Source of the DNA: Turicibacter sp.
Lineage (GTDB): Bacteria > Bacillota_I > Bacilli_A > MOL361 > Turicibacteraceae
DNA: 51,520 nt
Direction of reading: 5' to 3'
Assembly: GCA_009780245.1 (NCBI GenBank)
Contig: WRAJ01000013.1
Span: 1-51,520 of the forward strand
The notes under the pieces are model-generated. The model had not been told where the DNA came from. It did not search any database and worked only from the letters and a program-made list of their open reading frames with translations. The first letter of the stretch is position 1. Each line of letters starts with the position of its first letter. The translations under genes were made by a program, and so were the position numbers. Below, piece by piece: positions 16,707 through 24,734 of the stretch.

Positions 16707-17762
16707 TTACTTTAGTTTAATCGTTTGTCCGGCATAGATGAGATTGGCGTTTTTGATGTTATTGAGCGACTGCAATTTGGCAACGGTTGTGCCGAATCTC
16801 TGGGCAATGCTAGTTAACGTGTCCCCTGTTTTGATGGTGTAGGTACTCGGCGTTGTTGTGCTAGATGTGCTAGTACTAGTAGGTATTTTGATGGTTTGAC
16901 CCGCGAAAATGAGATTCGCGTTTTGGATGTTGTTAAGTGATTGCAATTTCGCTACGGTCGTGCCAAACTTCGTTGCGATCCCTGATAAGGTATCCCCGGC
17001 TTTGATCGTGTAAGTGACGGTACTAGTAGCCTGTTGGTTGCTACTGCTGCTCGTTGTATTAGATGTGCCAGTACTCGCTGGTAGTTTTAAGACTTGCCCG
17101 ACGATGATGACGTTGGCGTTTTTAATATTATTGAGCGATTGGAGCGTGGCAACGGTTGTGCCGTGCTTTTGCGCGATCGCGGAAAGTGTATCCCCAGATT
17201 TCACGGTGTAGGTGTTGCTAGAACTCGTGGTTTGGTTCTTATTTGTGCTGCTACTTCCGGTGTTCCCGGTATCGATGTTAGCAGTGCCACCGCGGGTGGT
17301 GAGGATGTCGAACCAGGCAGAGGCATAGGTGCCTCGTTGCGGTTGGTTGAGATCGTACGGGCGCTCGTAATTGTAGAGAAAGACCATGGCGAGGTGAGCG
17401 GGGTCTTTGGTGCTTTTTGTGAATTCTTTGAAGTTCATTGGGTAAGTGGCTGTTGCGTAGAATTGGTAGTTGTTTTCGACTTCCCAGATGATGCGTTTGC
17501 ATTGTACCAGGAGTTCTCTGTGATTGAGGTTGCGGGCGCTAGCCCAATCGACGAGTTTTGATTTTGGTGTCCATTGGACGATGCCGTAGCCGCCACCTCC
17601 ACTTCGCTCGTCAATGTCGGCGATGATTGCTGACTCAGCTTGAATGTTTCCGAGCATCCCGGCGATGGATTGGCTAGTCCAGCCTTGGCCACGGAAAAAA
17701 TCGTAGATAAACTGCGCGTTCTCGACTTGCTCGCTGCTCATGTTTCTTAGAAAATCTGCCAT
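16707..17762 (-). CDS. phage-tail-lysozyme-type peptidoglycan hydrolase with three LysM repeats
   Basis: A 351-residue cell-wall hydrolase. The N-terminal domain (about 1-150; [20 protein letters not shown] followed by AES with the likely catalytic Glu, and [10 protein letters not shown]) matches the phage tail lysozyme family. Three LysM domains of about 44 residues (each with GDTL...IA...GTTVA.LQSLNNI.NAN..) follow, joined by Ser/Thr linkers, and would bind peptidoglycan. Start at ATG 17762 after AGGGGGA; the frame runs back to 17903 without a ribosome-binding site. No signal peptide is visible, so export by holin, lysis or a non-Sec route must be assumed. Confidence 0.87.
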   Translation of the reverse strand: MADFLRNMSSEQVENAQFIYDFFRGQGWTSQSIAGMLGNIQAESAIIADIDERSGGGGYGIVQWTPKSKLVDWASARNLNHRELLVQCKRIIWEVENNYQFYATATYPMNFKEFTKSTKDPAHLAMVFLYNYERPYDLNQPQRGTYASAWFDILTTRGGTANIDTGNTGSSSTNKNQTTSSSNTYTVKSGDTLSAIAQKHGTTVATLQSLNNIKNANVIIVGQVLKLPASTGTSNTTSSSSNQQATSTVTYTIKAGDTLSGIATKFGTTVAKLQSLNNIQNANLIFAGQTIKIPTSTSTSSTTTPSTYTIKTGDTLTSIAQRFGTTVAKLQSLNNIKNANLIYAGQTIKLK

Positions 17763-17890
17763 TTTATTGTTCCCCCTAACGTCTAATATAGTAGCGGGAC
17801 GGTGTCCCAAGATTTTGATAGACACTTTAGTATATGTGCGTACGAAGGAGGATTTATGTTTGATTACCCTGATTTGTGAGGGAATGGCTG

Positions 17891-17920
17891 AAAAAAATCT
17901 CACCGCATAAGGGTGAGATT
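17891..17920 (-). terminator. intrinsic terminator of purC
   Basis: AATCTCACC/GGGTGAGATT stem with a GCATAA loop; on the minus strand a seven-T run follows. It abuts the purC stop codon. Confidence 0.85.
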
Positions 17921-18716
17921 ATAGGCAACAATTATCTTGATTAGTCAGCAGTGCTTCGACAATCTTAGCACGTTTCGCGCGTGTAACGAACACTTCGGCT
18001 AGCTGCTCTTCATTTAACACATTAGCAGCCGAGACTTCGCCTTTGGCAACGCGCATCACGCCAGCTGAGACTTCGTCGATGAGCACGATTTCCCCGTCAA
18101 CCAACCCGAGTTCGAATTTGATGTCGACTAACGTGAGTTCTTCTTCTTTTAAGTCAGCTTGGATCACTTCTGCGGCATCGCGGCAGACCCTTTTAATTTG
18201 ATCGTACTGCGCTTTTGTGACGATGCCTTGCTCAGCTAACGCTGCTTTACTGATTGGCGGATCGTTATCAGCGTCACTCTTTAGCGTGGTCTCAAAGAAA
18301 TCCACAACCGGCTGCCCTTCCGTGTACTCACCCGGGAATCTTCGTAGCAAACTACCCATCGCGTAAAAGCGGATGATGCACTCCAGCCCTTGTCCTAATA
18401 CCTCGCCGGCTTTTACCAGCATTAAACTTTCCTCAATGTCGCACCCGATATAATGGGTTGGGATATCAGCTTCGATGAATTTTTTGAAATAGTACTCGCT
18501 TGCAATGAGGTTCTTCTGACCCATCCCCGCCACCGCTGGCCCGACTTCATTGCCACCTGGATCTTCCTCGAAGTACCTGGCACCAGTATCGTCTGTCTTC
18601 CACCAGCCCGTTGTTTCATCTTTCGTGTATAGGAGGATTTCACCGTCGTGATACTGATAAACGTCTTTCGTTTTACCTTCGTAAATCTTGTTTAAATTTT
18701 CTTTGCTTAGTTTCAT
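17919..18716 (-). CDS. purC: phosphoribosylaminoimidazole-succinocarboxamide synthase-like protein
   Basis: The 265-residue enzyme joins aspartate to CAIR in purine synthesis. Family segments visible are YEGKTKDVYQ (about 12-21, ATP-binding loop), the central RFYAMGSLLRRFP, and the C-terminal VDIKFELGLVDGEIVLIDEVSAG-type region. Several positions differ from the standard enzyme (for example GSLLRRFPGEYTEG replaces the usual GSLARR-type motif), so it may be a divergent paralogue. It is isolated, with no other pur genes beside it, and has its own promoter and terminator. Confidence 0.85.
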   Translation of the reverse strand: MKLSKENLNKIYEGKTKDVYQYHDGEILLYTKDETTGWWKTDDTGARYFEEDPGGNEVGPAVAGMGQKNLIASEYYFKKFIEADIPTHYIGCDIEESLMLVKAGEVLGQGLECIIRFYAMGSLLRRFPGEYTEGQPVVDFFETTLKSDADNDPPISKAALAEQGIVTKAQYDQIKRVCRDAAEVIQADLKEEELTLVDIKFELGLVDGEIVLIDEVSAGVMRVAKGEVSAANVLNEEQLAEVFVTRAKRAKIVEALLTNQDNCCL

Positions 18717-18755
18717 ACTAGATGGCCTCCTAAAGGGAATAAACTCTCACTTTAT

Positions 18756-18784
18756 AGTAAAACAATTTTTGAGGGTTTTGTCAA
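18756..18784 (-). promoter_or_regulatory. probable promoter of purC
   Basis: On the minus strand TTGACA (18784-18779), 17-bp spacer, TTTACT (18761-18756); an alternative TATAAA -10 lies just downstream. Confidence 0.5.
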
Positions 18785-18868
18785 CTTTTTTTGCGTGGAT
18801 GCCGTTCGTTTTCATGGATCTATTGTCAACGATGACTGCTATTCACAGGTGTTTTTGCGGTTTAGATG

Positions 18869-18877
18869 TGATATAAT
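18869..18877 (+). promoter_or_regulatory. extended -10 promoter of the YccF gene
   Basis: TGA-TATAAT (18869-18877) is a perfect extended -10 element; no strong -35. It is divergent from the purC promoter. Confidence 0.55.
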
Positions 18878-18899
18878 TAGTGTAACAAGAGGAGTGTTG

Positions 18900-19268
18900 A
18901 TGATGTCGATTTTAGGGAATGTATTATGGTTTATCTTTGCTGGGTTTTGGCAGGGGATAGCGTGGCTGTTCATTGGGTTTTTATGGTGTATCACCATCAT
19001 CGGCATTCCCATCGGGGTGCAATGCTTTAAGCTTTCCCGCTTAGCGTTTTTCCCTTTTGGCAAGCAGGTTGTGCACGAGGGCGGGGTTGGTTCCTGCTTG
19101 TTGAATATTTTGTGGATCGTTTTCGGCGGTTGGCCGATTGCCTTAGCAGCAGTGGGTAACGGGCTGTTATTGTGCGTGACGATCATCGGGATTCCGTTTG
19201 GCTTGCAGTGTTTTAAATTCGCCCGCCTGGCGTTTATGCCGTTTGGTGCGCGTGTGGTTAGGGATTAA
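18900..19268 (+). CDS. YccF domain-containing inner membrane protein
   Basis: A 122-residue protein of the YccF (DUF307) family, function unknown. It is an internal duplication: two halves each carry a hydrophobic stretch and the motif CITIIGIPIGVQCFKLSRLAFFPFG or CVTIIGIPFGLQCFKFARLAFMPFG (about residues 28-52 and 90-114). Start at ATG 18900 (a second ATG follows at 18903) with AGAGGAG upstream. Confidence 0.9.
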   Translation: MMSILGNVLWFIFAGFWQGIAWLFIGFLWCITIIGIPIGVQCFKLSRLAFFPFGKQVVHEGGVGSCLLNILWIVFGGWPIALAAVGNGLLLCVTIIGIPFGLQCFKFARLAFMPFGARVVRD

Positions 19269-19288
19269 GTTAGAAAGGATGTGTTTGT

Positions 19289-19855
19289 ATGATGAAATTC
19301 TTAGTTGCATCAGATATTCACGGGTCATTATCAGCGGCTCGCAAGGTTACCTGTGCTTTTGAAAGAGAGGAAGCTGATTATTTAGTGTTTTTAGGGGATG
19401 CGATGTATCACGGGCCGCGGAATCCGTTGCCGGACGCGTATGAGCCGGCCGGAGTCGCGGAATTACTGAATTCATTGGCAGACCGGGTCATTGCGGTTCG
19501 GGGGAACTGTGATAGTGAGGTCGATCAAATGCTACTTGATTTTCCTATGATGGTTGATTATCAAAGCATTCCGTTAGCTAAAGGGAAGTTATTTGCGACG
19601 CATGGGCACATTTACGACCCAACGCCGAGTTTGACGGAGATGCCACAGGGCGTCGTTGCCGGGGACATCTTTGCGTTTGGGCATGTTCATCTGCCGATTC
19701 TGGAGGTAAACGAAGCGGGCATCGTGGTGTTGAACCCAGGTTCAGCGGCGTTGCCAAAGGAAGGACACCCGCCGACTTATGCGGTGATTGACGAGGGGAA
19801 AGTTGAGATTAAGACGTTCGATGGGGCGGTTTATCGGGACGTATGGAAGAGGTAA
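19289..19855 (+). CDS. YfcE-like metallophosphodiesterase
   Basis: A 188-residue calcineurin-like phosphoesterase. Metal-binding motifs are SDIHG (about 8-12), FLGDAMYHGP (about 35-44), RGNCDSEVD (about 71-79), ATHGHIYDP (about 104-112) and FGHVHLP (about 130-136), as in the YfcE family, which hydrolyses phosphodiesters with a bimetal centre. Physiological substrate unknown. The next gene, ytqA, starts 6 bases after the stop, so they probably form an operon. Confidence 0.9.
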   Translation: MMKFLVASDIHGSLSAARKVTCAFEREEADYLVFLGDAMYHGPRNPLPDAYEPAGVAELLNSLADRVIAVRGNCDSEVDQMLLDFPMMVDYQSIPLAKGKLFATHGHIYDPTPSLTEMPQGVVAGDIFAFGHVHLPILEVNEAGIVVLNPGSAALPKEGHPPTYAVIDEGKVEIKTFDGAVYRDVWKR

Positions 19856-19861
19856 TAGCAT

Positions 19862-20809
19862 ATGAGTTTTCCACATTCAGAGACAGGTAAGCGGTATCGG
19901 ACTTTGAATACGCATTTGCGCGAGCAGTATGGGGGCAAGGTGTTTAAGGTGATGATTAATGCGGGTTTTACGTGTCCGAACATTGACGGGACGGTGGCAT
20001 ATGGCGGCTGTACGTTTTGTAGTATCACGGGTAGCGGTGATTTTGCTGGTAATCCGAAGGACGATTTGGTGAAGCAGTTTAACGAAGTCCGTGATCGGAT
20101 GCACATCAAATGGCCGGATGCGAAGTACATCGGGTATTTTCAGGCGTTTACGAATACGCACGCACCACTGTCTGTTTTGAAAGAGAAATACGAGGCGGTC
20201 TTAGCGGCCGATCCGAACATTGTGGGCCTTTCGATCGGGACACGACCGGATTGTTTGCCAGATGACGTTGTGGCCTATCTCGGTGAGCTGAATCAGCGCG
20301 TGAATCTTTGGGTTGAGCTCGGGTTGCAAACGATTCACGATCACACGGGGAAACTGATCAACCGGGCGCATGACTATCGCACTTTTTTAGAGGGCGTGGC
20401 GAAGTTGCGCGCGGTTGGGATTGAGGTGATTGTCCATATCATTAACGGATTGCCGGGCGAGACAGATGAGATGATGATGGCAACGGCACGCGCGGTTGGA
20501 AAGCTGGATATCCAAGGGTTGAAAATACATCTTTTACACGTGATGGAGCAGACGCCGATGGCGCATATGGTGAAGAAAGGGATGATGCGGTTTCTGGCGC
20601 GCGATGAGTACGTGGATCTCGTGGTGCGGCAGCTGGAAGTTGTGAATCCTGCGATTGTCATGCACCGGATCACGGGGGATGGGCCGCGGGAAAATCTAGT
20701 CGGGCCGTGGTGGAGCATTAACAAATGGGAAATTTTGAATCAGATTGACGACACGCTTTTGGAGCGGGAAACGTATCAAGGGAGGTTGTTTGATGATGGC
20801 GCTCGATAG
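19862..20809 (+). CDS. ytqA: TIGR01212-family radical SAM protein (YtqA)
   Basis: The 315-residue protein has the three-Cys iron-sulfur motif in TCPNIDGTVAYGGCTFCS (about 39-56) and a radical SAM barrel (GLSIGTRPDCLPDDVV, WVELGLQTIHDHT, VHIINGLPGETDEMM). The family is conserved in Firmicutes and lies beside the tRNA methyltransferase gene mnmM, as here; the two overlap by 17 bases. A role in tRNA modification is therefore plausible but not shown. Confidence 0.9.
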   Translation: MSFPHSETGKRYRTLNTHLREQYGGKVFKVMINAGFTCPNIDGTVAYGGCTFCSITGSGDFAGNPKDDLVKQFNEVRDRMHIKWPDAKYIGYFQAFTNTHAPLSVLKEKYEAVLAADPNIVGLSIGTRPDCLPDDVVAYLGELNQRVNLWVELGLQTIHDHTGKLINRAHDYRTFLEGVAKLRAVGIEVIVHIINGLPGETDEMMMATARAVGKLDIQGLKIHLLHVMEQTPMAHMVKKGMMRFLARDEYVDLVVRQLEVVNPAIVMHRITGDGPRENLVGPWWSINKWEILNQIDDTLLERETYQGRLFDDGAR

Positions 20810-21350
20810 AATTTTACCTTTTGCAAAGGTTGTGCTAAAAAAAGCAATCAATGTAGGAGATGTTGTGATTGATGCAACCTGCGGTAAGGGGAATGATACG
20901 GTGTTTTTGAGTGAACTTGTTGGCGCTGATGGTCAGGTTTTTGCATTTGATGTTCAAGAAGTTGCGATTAAGCAGACAGCAAATAGATTAAAAGGCGCTG
21001 GGATAGAAAATGTCACTTTGATCAAAGATGGGCACGAGCAGGTGCTGACATATATTTCCGGGGAAATATCGGCTGCGGTTTTTAATCTAGGTTATTTACC
21101 GGGCAGTGATAAGGTGGTCACAACCAATGGGAATACGACATGGAAAGCTGTTGTTGACATGTTATCGTTGCTTAAAGTCGGTGGCGTCATTGTATTAGTG
21201 ATTTATCACGGGCATGAAGCAGGGAAGGTGGAGCGTGCTGAGATTGAGGCTCGTATTACAACGCTTGACCCATCAGAAACGGAAGTTTTACGCTATGAAT
21301 TTTTGAATAAGAACGACGCCCCTTATGTCATTGCGCTGGAGAAGAAATAG
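20793..21350 (+). CDS. mnmM: class I SAM-dependent tRNA methyltransferase, MnmM/YtqB family
   Basis: A 185-residue Rossmann methyltransferase with the SAM-binding motif IDATCGKGNDTVFLSEL (about 25-41), followed by FDVQE and FNLGYLPG. The combination and the linkage to ytqA match YtqB, shown in Bacillus and Staphylococcus to make the last methylation of mnm5s2U34 in tRNA. Start at ATG 20793 (or 20796) with GGGAGG upstream; the open frame continues back into ytqA without a site. Confidence 0.88.
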   Translation: MMALDRILPFAKVVLKKAINVGDVVIDATCGKGNDTVFLSELVGADGQVFAFDVQEVAIKQTANRLKGAGIENVTLIKDGHEQVLTYISGEISAAVFNLGYLPGSDKVVTTNGNTTWKAVVDMLSLLKVGGVIVLVIYHGHEAGKVERAEIEARITTLDPSETEVLRYEFLNKNDAPYVIALEKK

Positions 21351-21357
21351 ATTGCTC

Positions 21358-21386
21358 TTGCAAGTCGGTGAGCATTGTGCTAAGAT
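21358..21386 (+). promoter_or_regulatory. probable promoter of the SDR gene
   Basis: TTGCAA (21358-21363), 17-bp spacer, TAAGAT (21381-21386) preceded by TGC, an extended -10. Confidence 0.6.
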
Positions 21387-21425
21387 GGAAAGTGTATACA
21401 AAACATTTAAAGGGAGTTGTTCGTT

Positions 21426-22193
21426 ATGAGTCAATTGTTCGATTTAAAAGGAAAAGTAGCCCTTGTTACCGGGGGATCATCAGGGCTTGGTGTACAGTTT
21501 GCGAAGGCGTTAGCGGCGCAGGGTGCTAATGTGGTTATTTCTGCGCGTCGCGTGGAGAAGCTTGAGCAAGTAAAAAAAGAAGTAGAAGCCATGGGCGTCC
21601 ATTGTCTAGCGATTAAATGTGACGTTGCTGAGATGGCTGATATTCATGCGATGGTGGCCGAGATTAAGGCGCGATTTGGTCGCATTGATATTCTGGTTAA
21701 TAATGCCGGTGTTGGTCGTGCGGTTCCAGCAGCTGAGCAAACGGATGAAGAATGGCTTTCAATGATTAATATCAACCTTAATTCCGTGTATTTCGTTGCA
21801 AGAGAAGTTGGGAAGCTGATGATCGAGCAGCAATACGGTAAAATAATTAATATCGGTTCCATCCACTCAACGGTTGCGATGATGGGATCGCCGATCACGG
21901 CTTATAACGCTTCTAAAGGCGGTGTGGCGATGTTGACAAAATCTTTAGCAAACGAGTGGGCACCGCATAACATTACGGTAAATGCGATTGGCCCGGCTTA
22001 CTTCCAAAGTGAGATGACGGAGGAAGTCATTGCGGACGAAGGTTTCCTCGGTGCCGTCAAAGCCTATTGCCCAATGGGACGAGTGGGTCGCCCTGGCGAG
22101 TTAGACGGCGCGCTAATCTACTTCGCATCGGACGCTTCAAGCTATACAACCGGACAGCTATTAACCATCGACGGTGGTTGGACGACGATTTAA
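21426..22193 (+). CDS. short-chain dehydrogenase/reductase
   Basis: A 255-residue classical SDR oxidoreductase. The cofactor loop TGGSSGLG (about 16-23), NNAG (about 91-94), catalytic Ser in NIGSIHS, and YNASKGG (Tyr and Lys of the active site, about 160-164) are intact. The C-terminal GQLLTIDGGWT is typical. Arg after VVISAR suggests NADP(H) preference. The sequence resembles gluconate 5-dehydrogenase-type enzymes, but the substrate cannot be assigned. Start at ATG 21426; the TTG at 21417 is part of the ribosome-binding region. Confidence 0.88.
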   Translation: MSQLFDLKGKVALVTGGSSGLGVQFAKALAAQGANVVISARRVEKLEQVKKEVEAMGVHCLAIKCDVAEMADIHAMVAEIKARFGRIDILVNNAGVGRAVPAAEQTDEEWLSMININLNSVYFVAREVGKLMIEQQYGKIINIGSIHSTVAMMGSPITAYNASKGGVAMLTKSLANEWAPHNITVNAIGPAYFQSEMTEEVIADEGFLGAVKAYCPMGRVGRPGELDGALIYFASDASSYTTGQLLTIDGGWTTI

Positions 22194-22261
22194 AATTAGA
22201 GGTTTTTGAGAAACGCGGTGAGCTTAATTGTTCATCGTGTTTTTATGTGCTCTCATATCAC

Positions 22262-22630
22262 AATGAAACCGTCACAAAAATCGGAGATTCCCGTAAAAAA
22301 GTGAAGGTCTGCCCTTGCTTGCTAGTCAAAACCGTCACAAAATCAAGTAAATCTCATAAAAAAGTGAAGGTTTGTCACCGCCTGCTAGCTAAAACCGTCA
22401 TAAAATCAAGTGAATCTCGCGAAAAAGTGAAGGTCTGCCCTTGCTTGCTGGTAGTGAAACCGTCACAAAAATCCGAGATTTCCGTAAAAAAGTGAAGGTA
22501 TAGCACCTGCCCCGAGCTAAAACCGTCACAAAAACCGGAGATTCCCGTGAAAAAGTGAAGGTATAGCATCTGCCCCGAGGTAAAACCGTCACAAAAATCC
22601 GAGATTCCTGTAAAAAGTGAAAGTATTGGC
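22262..22630. repeat. tandem hairpin array 1, six units of 63-65 bp
   Basis: Six copies begin with ACCGTCAC or ACCGTCAT at 22268, 22331, 22394, 22459, 22522 and 22585 (steps 63, 63, 65, 63, 63). In each copy GTGAAGGT (GTGAAAGT in the last) follows after 25 bases (24 in the last), so the ends form a near-perfect 8-bp inverted repeat. Copies 1, 4, 5 and 6 carry a CGGAGATTCCCG-like dyad in the loop. The array fills the space between two convergent genes. Long open frames cross it on both strands only because the period is a multiple of three; they lack ribosome-binding sites. Confidence 0.9.
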
Positions 22631-22696
22631 TGGTAGGGCGCTACGATGTTTTTTAGAAGAGCAAAAAAAGATAATCAGATGTTACACCGATTATCG

Positions 22697-23842
22697 TTAT
22701 ACCAACCCAATAATGTGTCCGAACTGACGCGTCACCAGTCCGGCGATGACACCGAGGAACGGGTTATTTGTTAATTTCGTGACAGCCATGGTAATACCAG
22801 CGATGACGATGTTTTCACCGAAGGCTGGGTTTCGAAGTTGCAGAAGGAACGTCGAGAAGATCCCGATGATGACTAGGAATCCGGCGATGCTTTGTGTCGG
22901 GATGTATTTAGAAATCTTGGTCACAACGCCGATGATCAACAGGATGGCCAAAAGGATCATGACGCTAAAGCTTCCTAGTACTGGCCAAGGTGCGGCTGCT
23001 GTCCCGGAAATGATCGTCTCAAGCGGCATCCCACCGAAGAGCTCACTTGCAAAACCAGCAATCCCGCTCACTAAGGTTAAGCGATCAAAGTTTTGTTCCA
23101 CGCCTGCAACGCTCGCATTGATGGCACCGAAAGACACGGTAATTCCAACGCCTAAGCAAATCAGTGCCAGCGCCGCGAGAATCGATTTAAAGGTGAATTT
23201 TGGCTTCACGACTTTCCAGTCTTCGGTTTGCCAGTAGGCTTTTGTCCAGAATTTCCCGTTCTCCGTTTCGCCCTCGGGAATCAACGCCTCGGCTTGCACG
23301 CGGTCTTGCTGGAAAATTAAATAGTAAGCGGTCGAAACCAGCACGGAACCGGCTACGGTATAAACCAAAGTATGCGCCGAACCAAAATGCGTCGCAACAA
23401 CAAAGATCGTAAACGCGGTGATCATCGAAACGCCACCAACGCCAAGGTTCCCCTTTTGCTTATCAATGATAAAATCAACGCCAACCTGCGTCAGCATCAA
23501 CCCAACCCCAGCCATCATCCCCGCAATGATCGCCGGTCCGACAAAATCGAGCGCCGTCGAAATCGCACCCGTAAAACCAAGGATCGTCATCAGCAAAGAC
23601 GAAAGCAAAAGCGCCGCCACACGCTCATCGCGCTCTTCAGTCTTACCAGCCAAAGCAATCATCGCAGACTGCCCAGTGATCGGGGTAACAAGCCCAAAAG
23701 GAAACGTAAACGCTGCGGCAATGATCAATCCGATACTCGCCGGCTTCAGTTTAAAGCCCTGCGTCTGGGCAAAAACCAATTGCGTCAACCCGTTAACCCC
23801 AACAAACACAACCCCTAAAACAAACGGAAATAAATCAGACAT
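22697..23842 (-). CDS. NCS2-like (nucleobase/benzoate-type) membrane permease
   Basis: A 381-residue multipass transporter with about 12 hydrophobic segments. The FGLVTPITGQSAMIALAG region near residue 50 and the repeated Gly/Ala-rich helices (VGPAIIAGMMAGVGLMLTQVG) resemble the NCS2/SLC23 superfamily, but no substrate-specific motif was recognised. Start at ATG 23842 after TGGAGTG; an upstream in-frame start at 23911 is unsupported. It ends just past array 1. This gene is the left border of the AT-rich lanthipeptide island. Confidence 0.75.
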   Translation of the reverse strand: MSDLFPFVLGVVFVGVNGLTQLVFAQTQGFKLKPASIGLIIAAAFTFPFGLVTPITGQSAMIALAGKTEERDERVAALLLSSLLMTILGFTGAISTALDFVGPAIIAGMMAGVGLMLTQVGVDFIIDKQKGNLGVGGVSMITAFTIFVVATHFGSAHTLVYTVAGSVLVSTAYYLIFQQDRVQAEALIPEGETENGKFWTKAYWQTEDWKVVKPKFTFKSILAALALICLGVGITVSFGAINASVAGVEQNFDRLTLVSGIAGFASELFGGMPLETIISGTAAAPWPVLGSFSVMILLAILLIIGVVTKISKYIPTQSIAGFLVIIGIFSTFLLQLRNPAFGENIVIAGITMAVTKLTNNPFLGVIAGLVTRQFGHIIGLV

Positions 23843-24030
23843 AAAAATTATCACTCCATCGTAAAAAAGTAGCCTGTAAAAATGCTGTCGATTTTCACAC
23901 AACTTACCCATTATAACAAAAACTGGTGTAGAAAGCTATGTTTTGCTCGTTCTAAATTCGTTAGCTCTTACTGATTCTTGCGATACGTTACGACGTTAAT
24001 TATTATTTAACGTTTAAAAGAGGGGATTAC

Positions 24031-24100
24031 TTGACGTTAATCAGATGAAAACAAGGTTTAAATCATAATTTGCCAAAGAGGTGTGAAAGTGACATATACT
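24031..24100 (+). promoter_or_regulatory. predicted AgrA-activated promoter of the lanthipeptide operon
   Basis: TTGACGTTAATCA (24031-24043) lies 64 bp upstream of the -10 box TATACT (24095-24100). A second half-site, AAGGTTTAA (24053-24061), has its GTT 20 bp after the first. There is no -35 hexamer, as expected for an activator-dependent promoter. The same elements with the same 64-bp distance occur before agrB (32747-32816). LytTR regulators such as AgrA bind paired 9-bp GTT-containing direct repeats. Further CGTT elements occur upstream at 23986, 23994 and 24011. Confidence 0.65.
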
Positions 24101-24173
24101 ATTCATGAGCTTGAGCACAGTACCAAGCAATCGAATAACTGTTTGAGATTCTGGATGGGATGAACATTAACAT

Positions 24174-24212
24174 CTTCTTTCTGGAATTAATAGATTGAGA
24201 ATTCGAAAGAAG
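24174..24212 (+). promoter_or_regulatory. hairpin in the leader of the lanthipeptide operon
   Basis: CTTCTTTC (24174-24181) pairs with GAAAGAAG (24205-24212), and GAATT (24184-24188) with AATTC (24200-24204), leaving a 2-base bulge and an 11-base loop. It sits in a leader of about 180 bases before the first peptide gene; a smaller TCTTC-AGT-GAAGA hairpin follows. No T-run, so it is not a terminator. Confidence 0.45.
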
Positions 24213-24285
24213 GTAGGCTGTTTCCATCTTCAGTGAAGAATGAGAGCTCTTGGTATGTGATAAAACAAAAAGGAGGTCAAAGAGT

Positions 24286-24495
24286 ATGTTTCGAAAAAAT
24301 CTTAACAATGAAATTCGTGGAATGCCATCTCTAGAAGGATTTCAAGAATTAAGCAAAAGTGAGATGAGCCAAATTTTCGGTGGTAATCGTGAAGCTTCAC
24401 AATCTAATTATAAAAGTTTAGTTTGTGAAAGTAACGAAAACAAAATTGGTAATCAAAATATCTATGCACTAGGAAATACTGGAAAAATCAATTAA
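24286..24495 (+). CDS. double-glycine-leader peptide 1 (possible bacteriocin or signal precursor)
   Basis: A 69-residue precursor with a leader ending FQELSKSEMSQIFGG (Gly-Gly at 32-33) and a 36-residue hydrophilic core starting NREASQSNYKSLVCES. The core has one Cys (47) and several Ser, so LanM could make at most one lanthionine. It starts 9 bases after AGGAGG. Its leader differs from those of peptides 3-5 but keeps the ELS.sEM..I.GG pattern cut by C39-peptidase transporters. Whether it is a lanthipeptide, an unmodified peptide or a signal is unknown. Confidence 0.7.
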   Translation: MFRKNLNNEIRGMPSLEGFQELSKSEMSQIFGGNREASQSNYKSLVCESNENKIGNQNIYALGNTGKIN

Positions 24496-24528
24496 ATCAT
24501 CGAACAAAAATTTCAGGAGGTGAAAAGT

Positions 24529-24714
24529 ATGTTTTGGAAAAAGAAAAAACCAAAGAGCTTATCGTTACTAGAAAATACATCACAAGAGTTAAGTAGAGAA
24601 GAGATGGTATTAATTGTCGGTGGTAAGCCAACGGAAATAAAATTATCTTCAAACTTTCCAATAGGAAGTTCCATACCGTCATTTTCATCAACTGCTAAGC
24701 TTGTTGGGTGGTAG
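24529..24714 (+). CDS. double-glycine-leader peptide 2, Cys-free
   Basis: A 61-residue precursor with a Lys-rich start (MFWKKKKPK), leader ending SQELSREEMVLIVGG (Gly-Gly at 31-32) and a 29-residue core, KPTEIKLSSNFPIG then SSIPSFSSTAKLVGW. The core has eight Ser, two Thr and no Cys, so no lanthionine ring can form, although dehydration could. Good AGGAGG site. It could be an unmodified class II-type bacteriocin, a dehydroamino-acid peptide, or a signal. No family recognised. Confidence 0.7.
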   Translation: MFWKKKKPKSLSLLENTSQELSREEMVLIVGGKPTEIKLSSNFPIGSSIPSFSSTAKLVGW

Positions 24715-24734
24715 AATAAAAAGGAGAGAGTTAA

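Noticed and set aside
22067..22592. Open frames of 64-142 codons across array 1 on both strands, with repeated VKVCP or LHFFT segments
   Set aside because: The repetition follows from a 63-bp period divisible by three; frames lack ribosome-binding sites and match no protein.
22262..22630. CRISPR array
   Set aside because: Whole 63-bp units repeat, without unique spacers between short identical repeats, and no cas gene is present.
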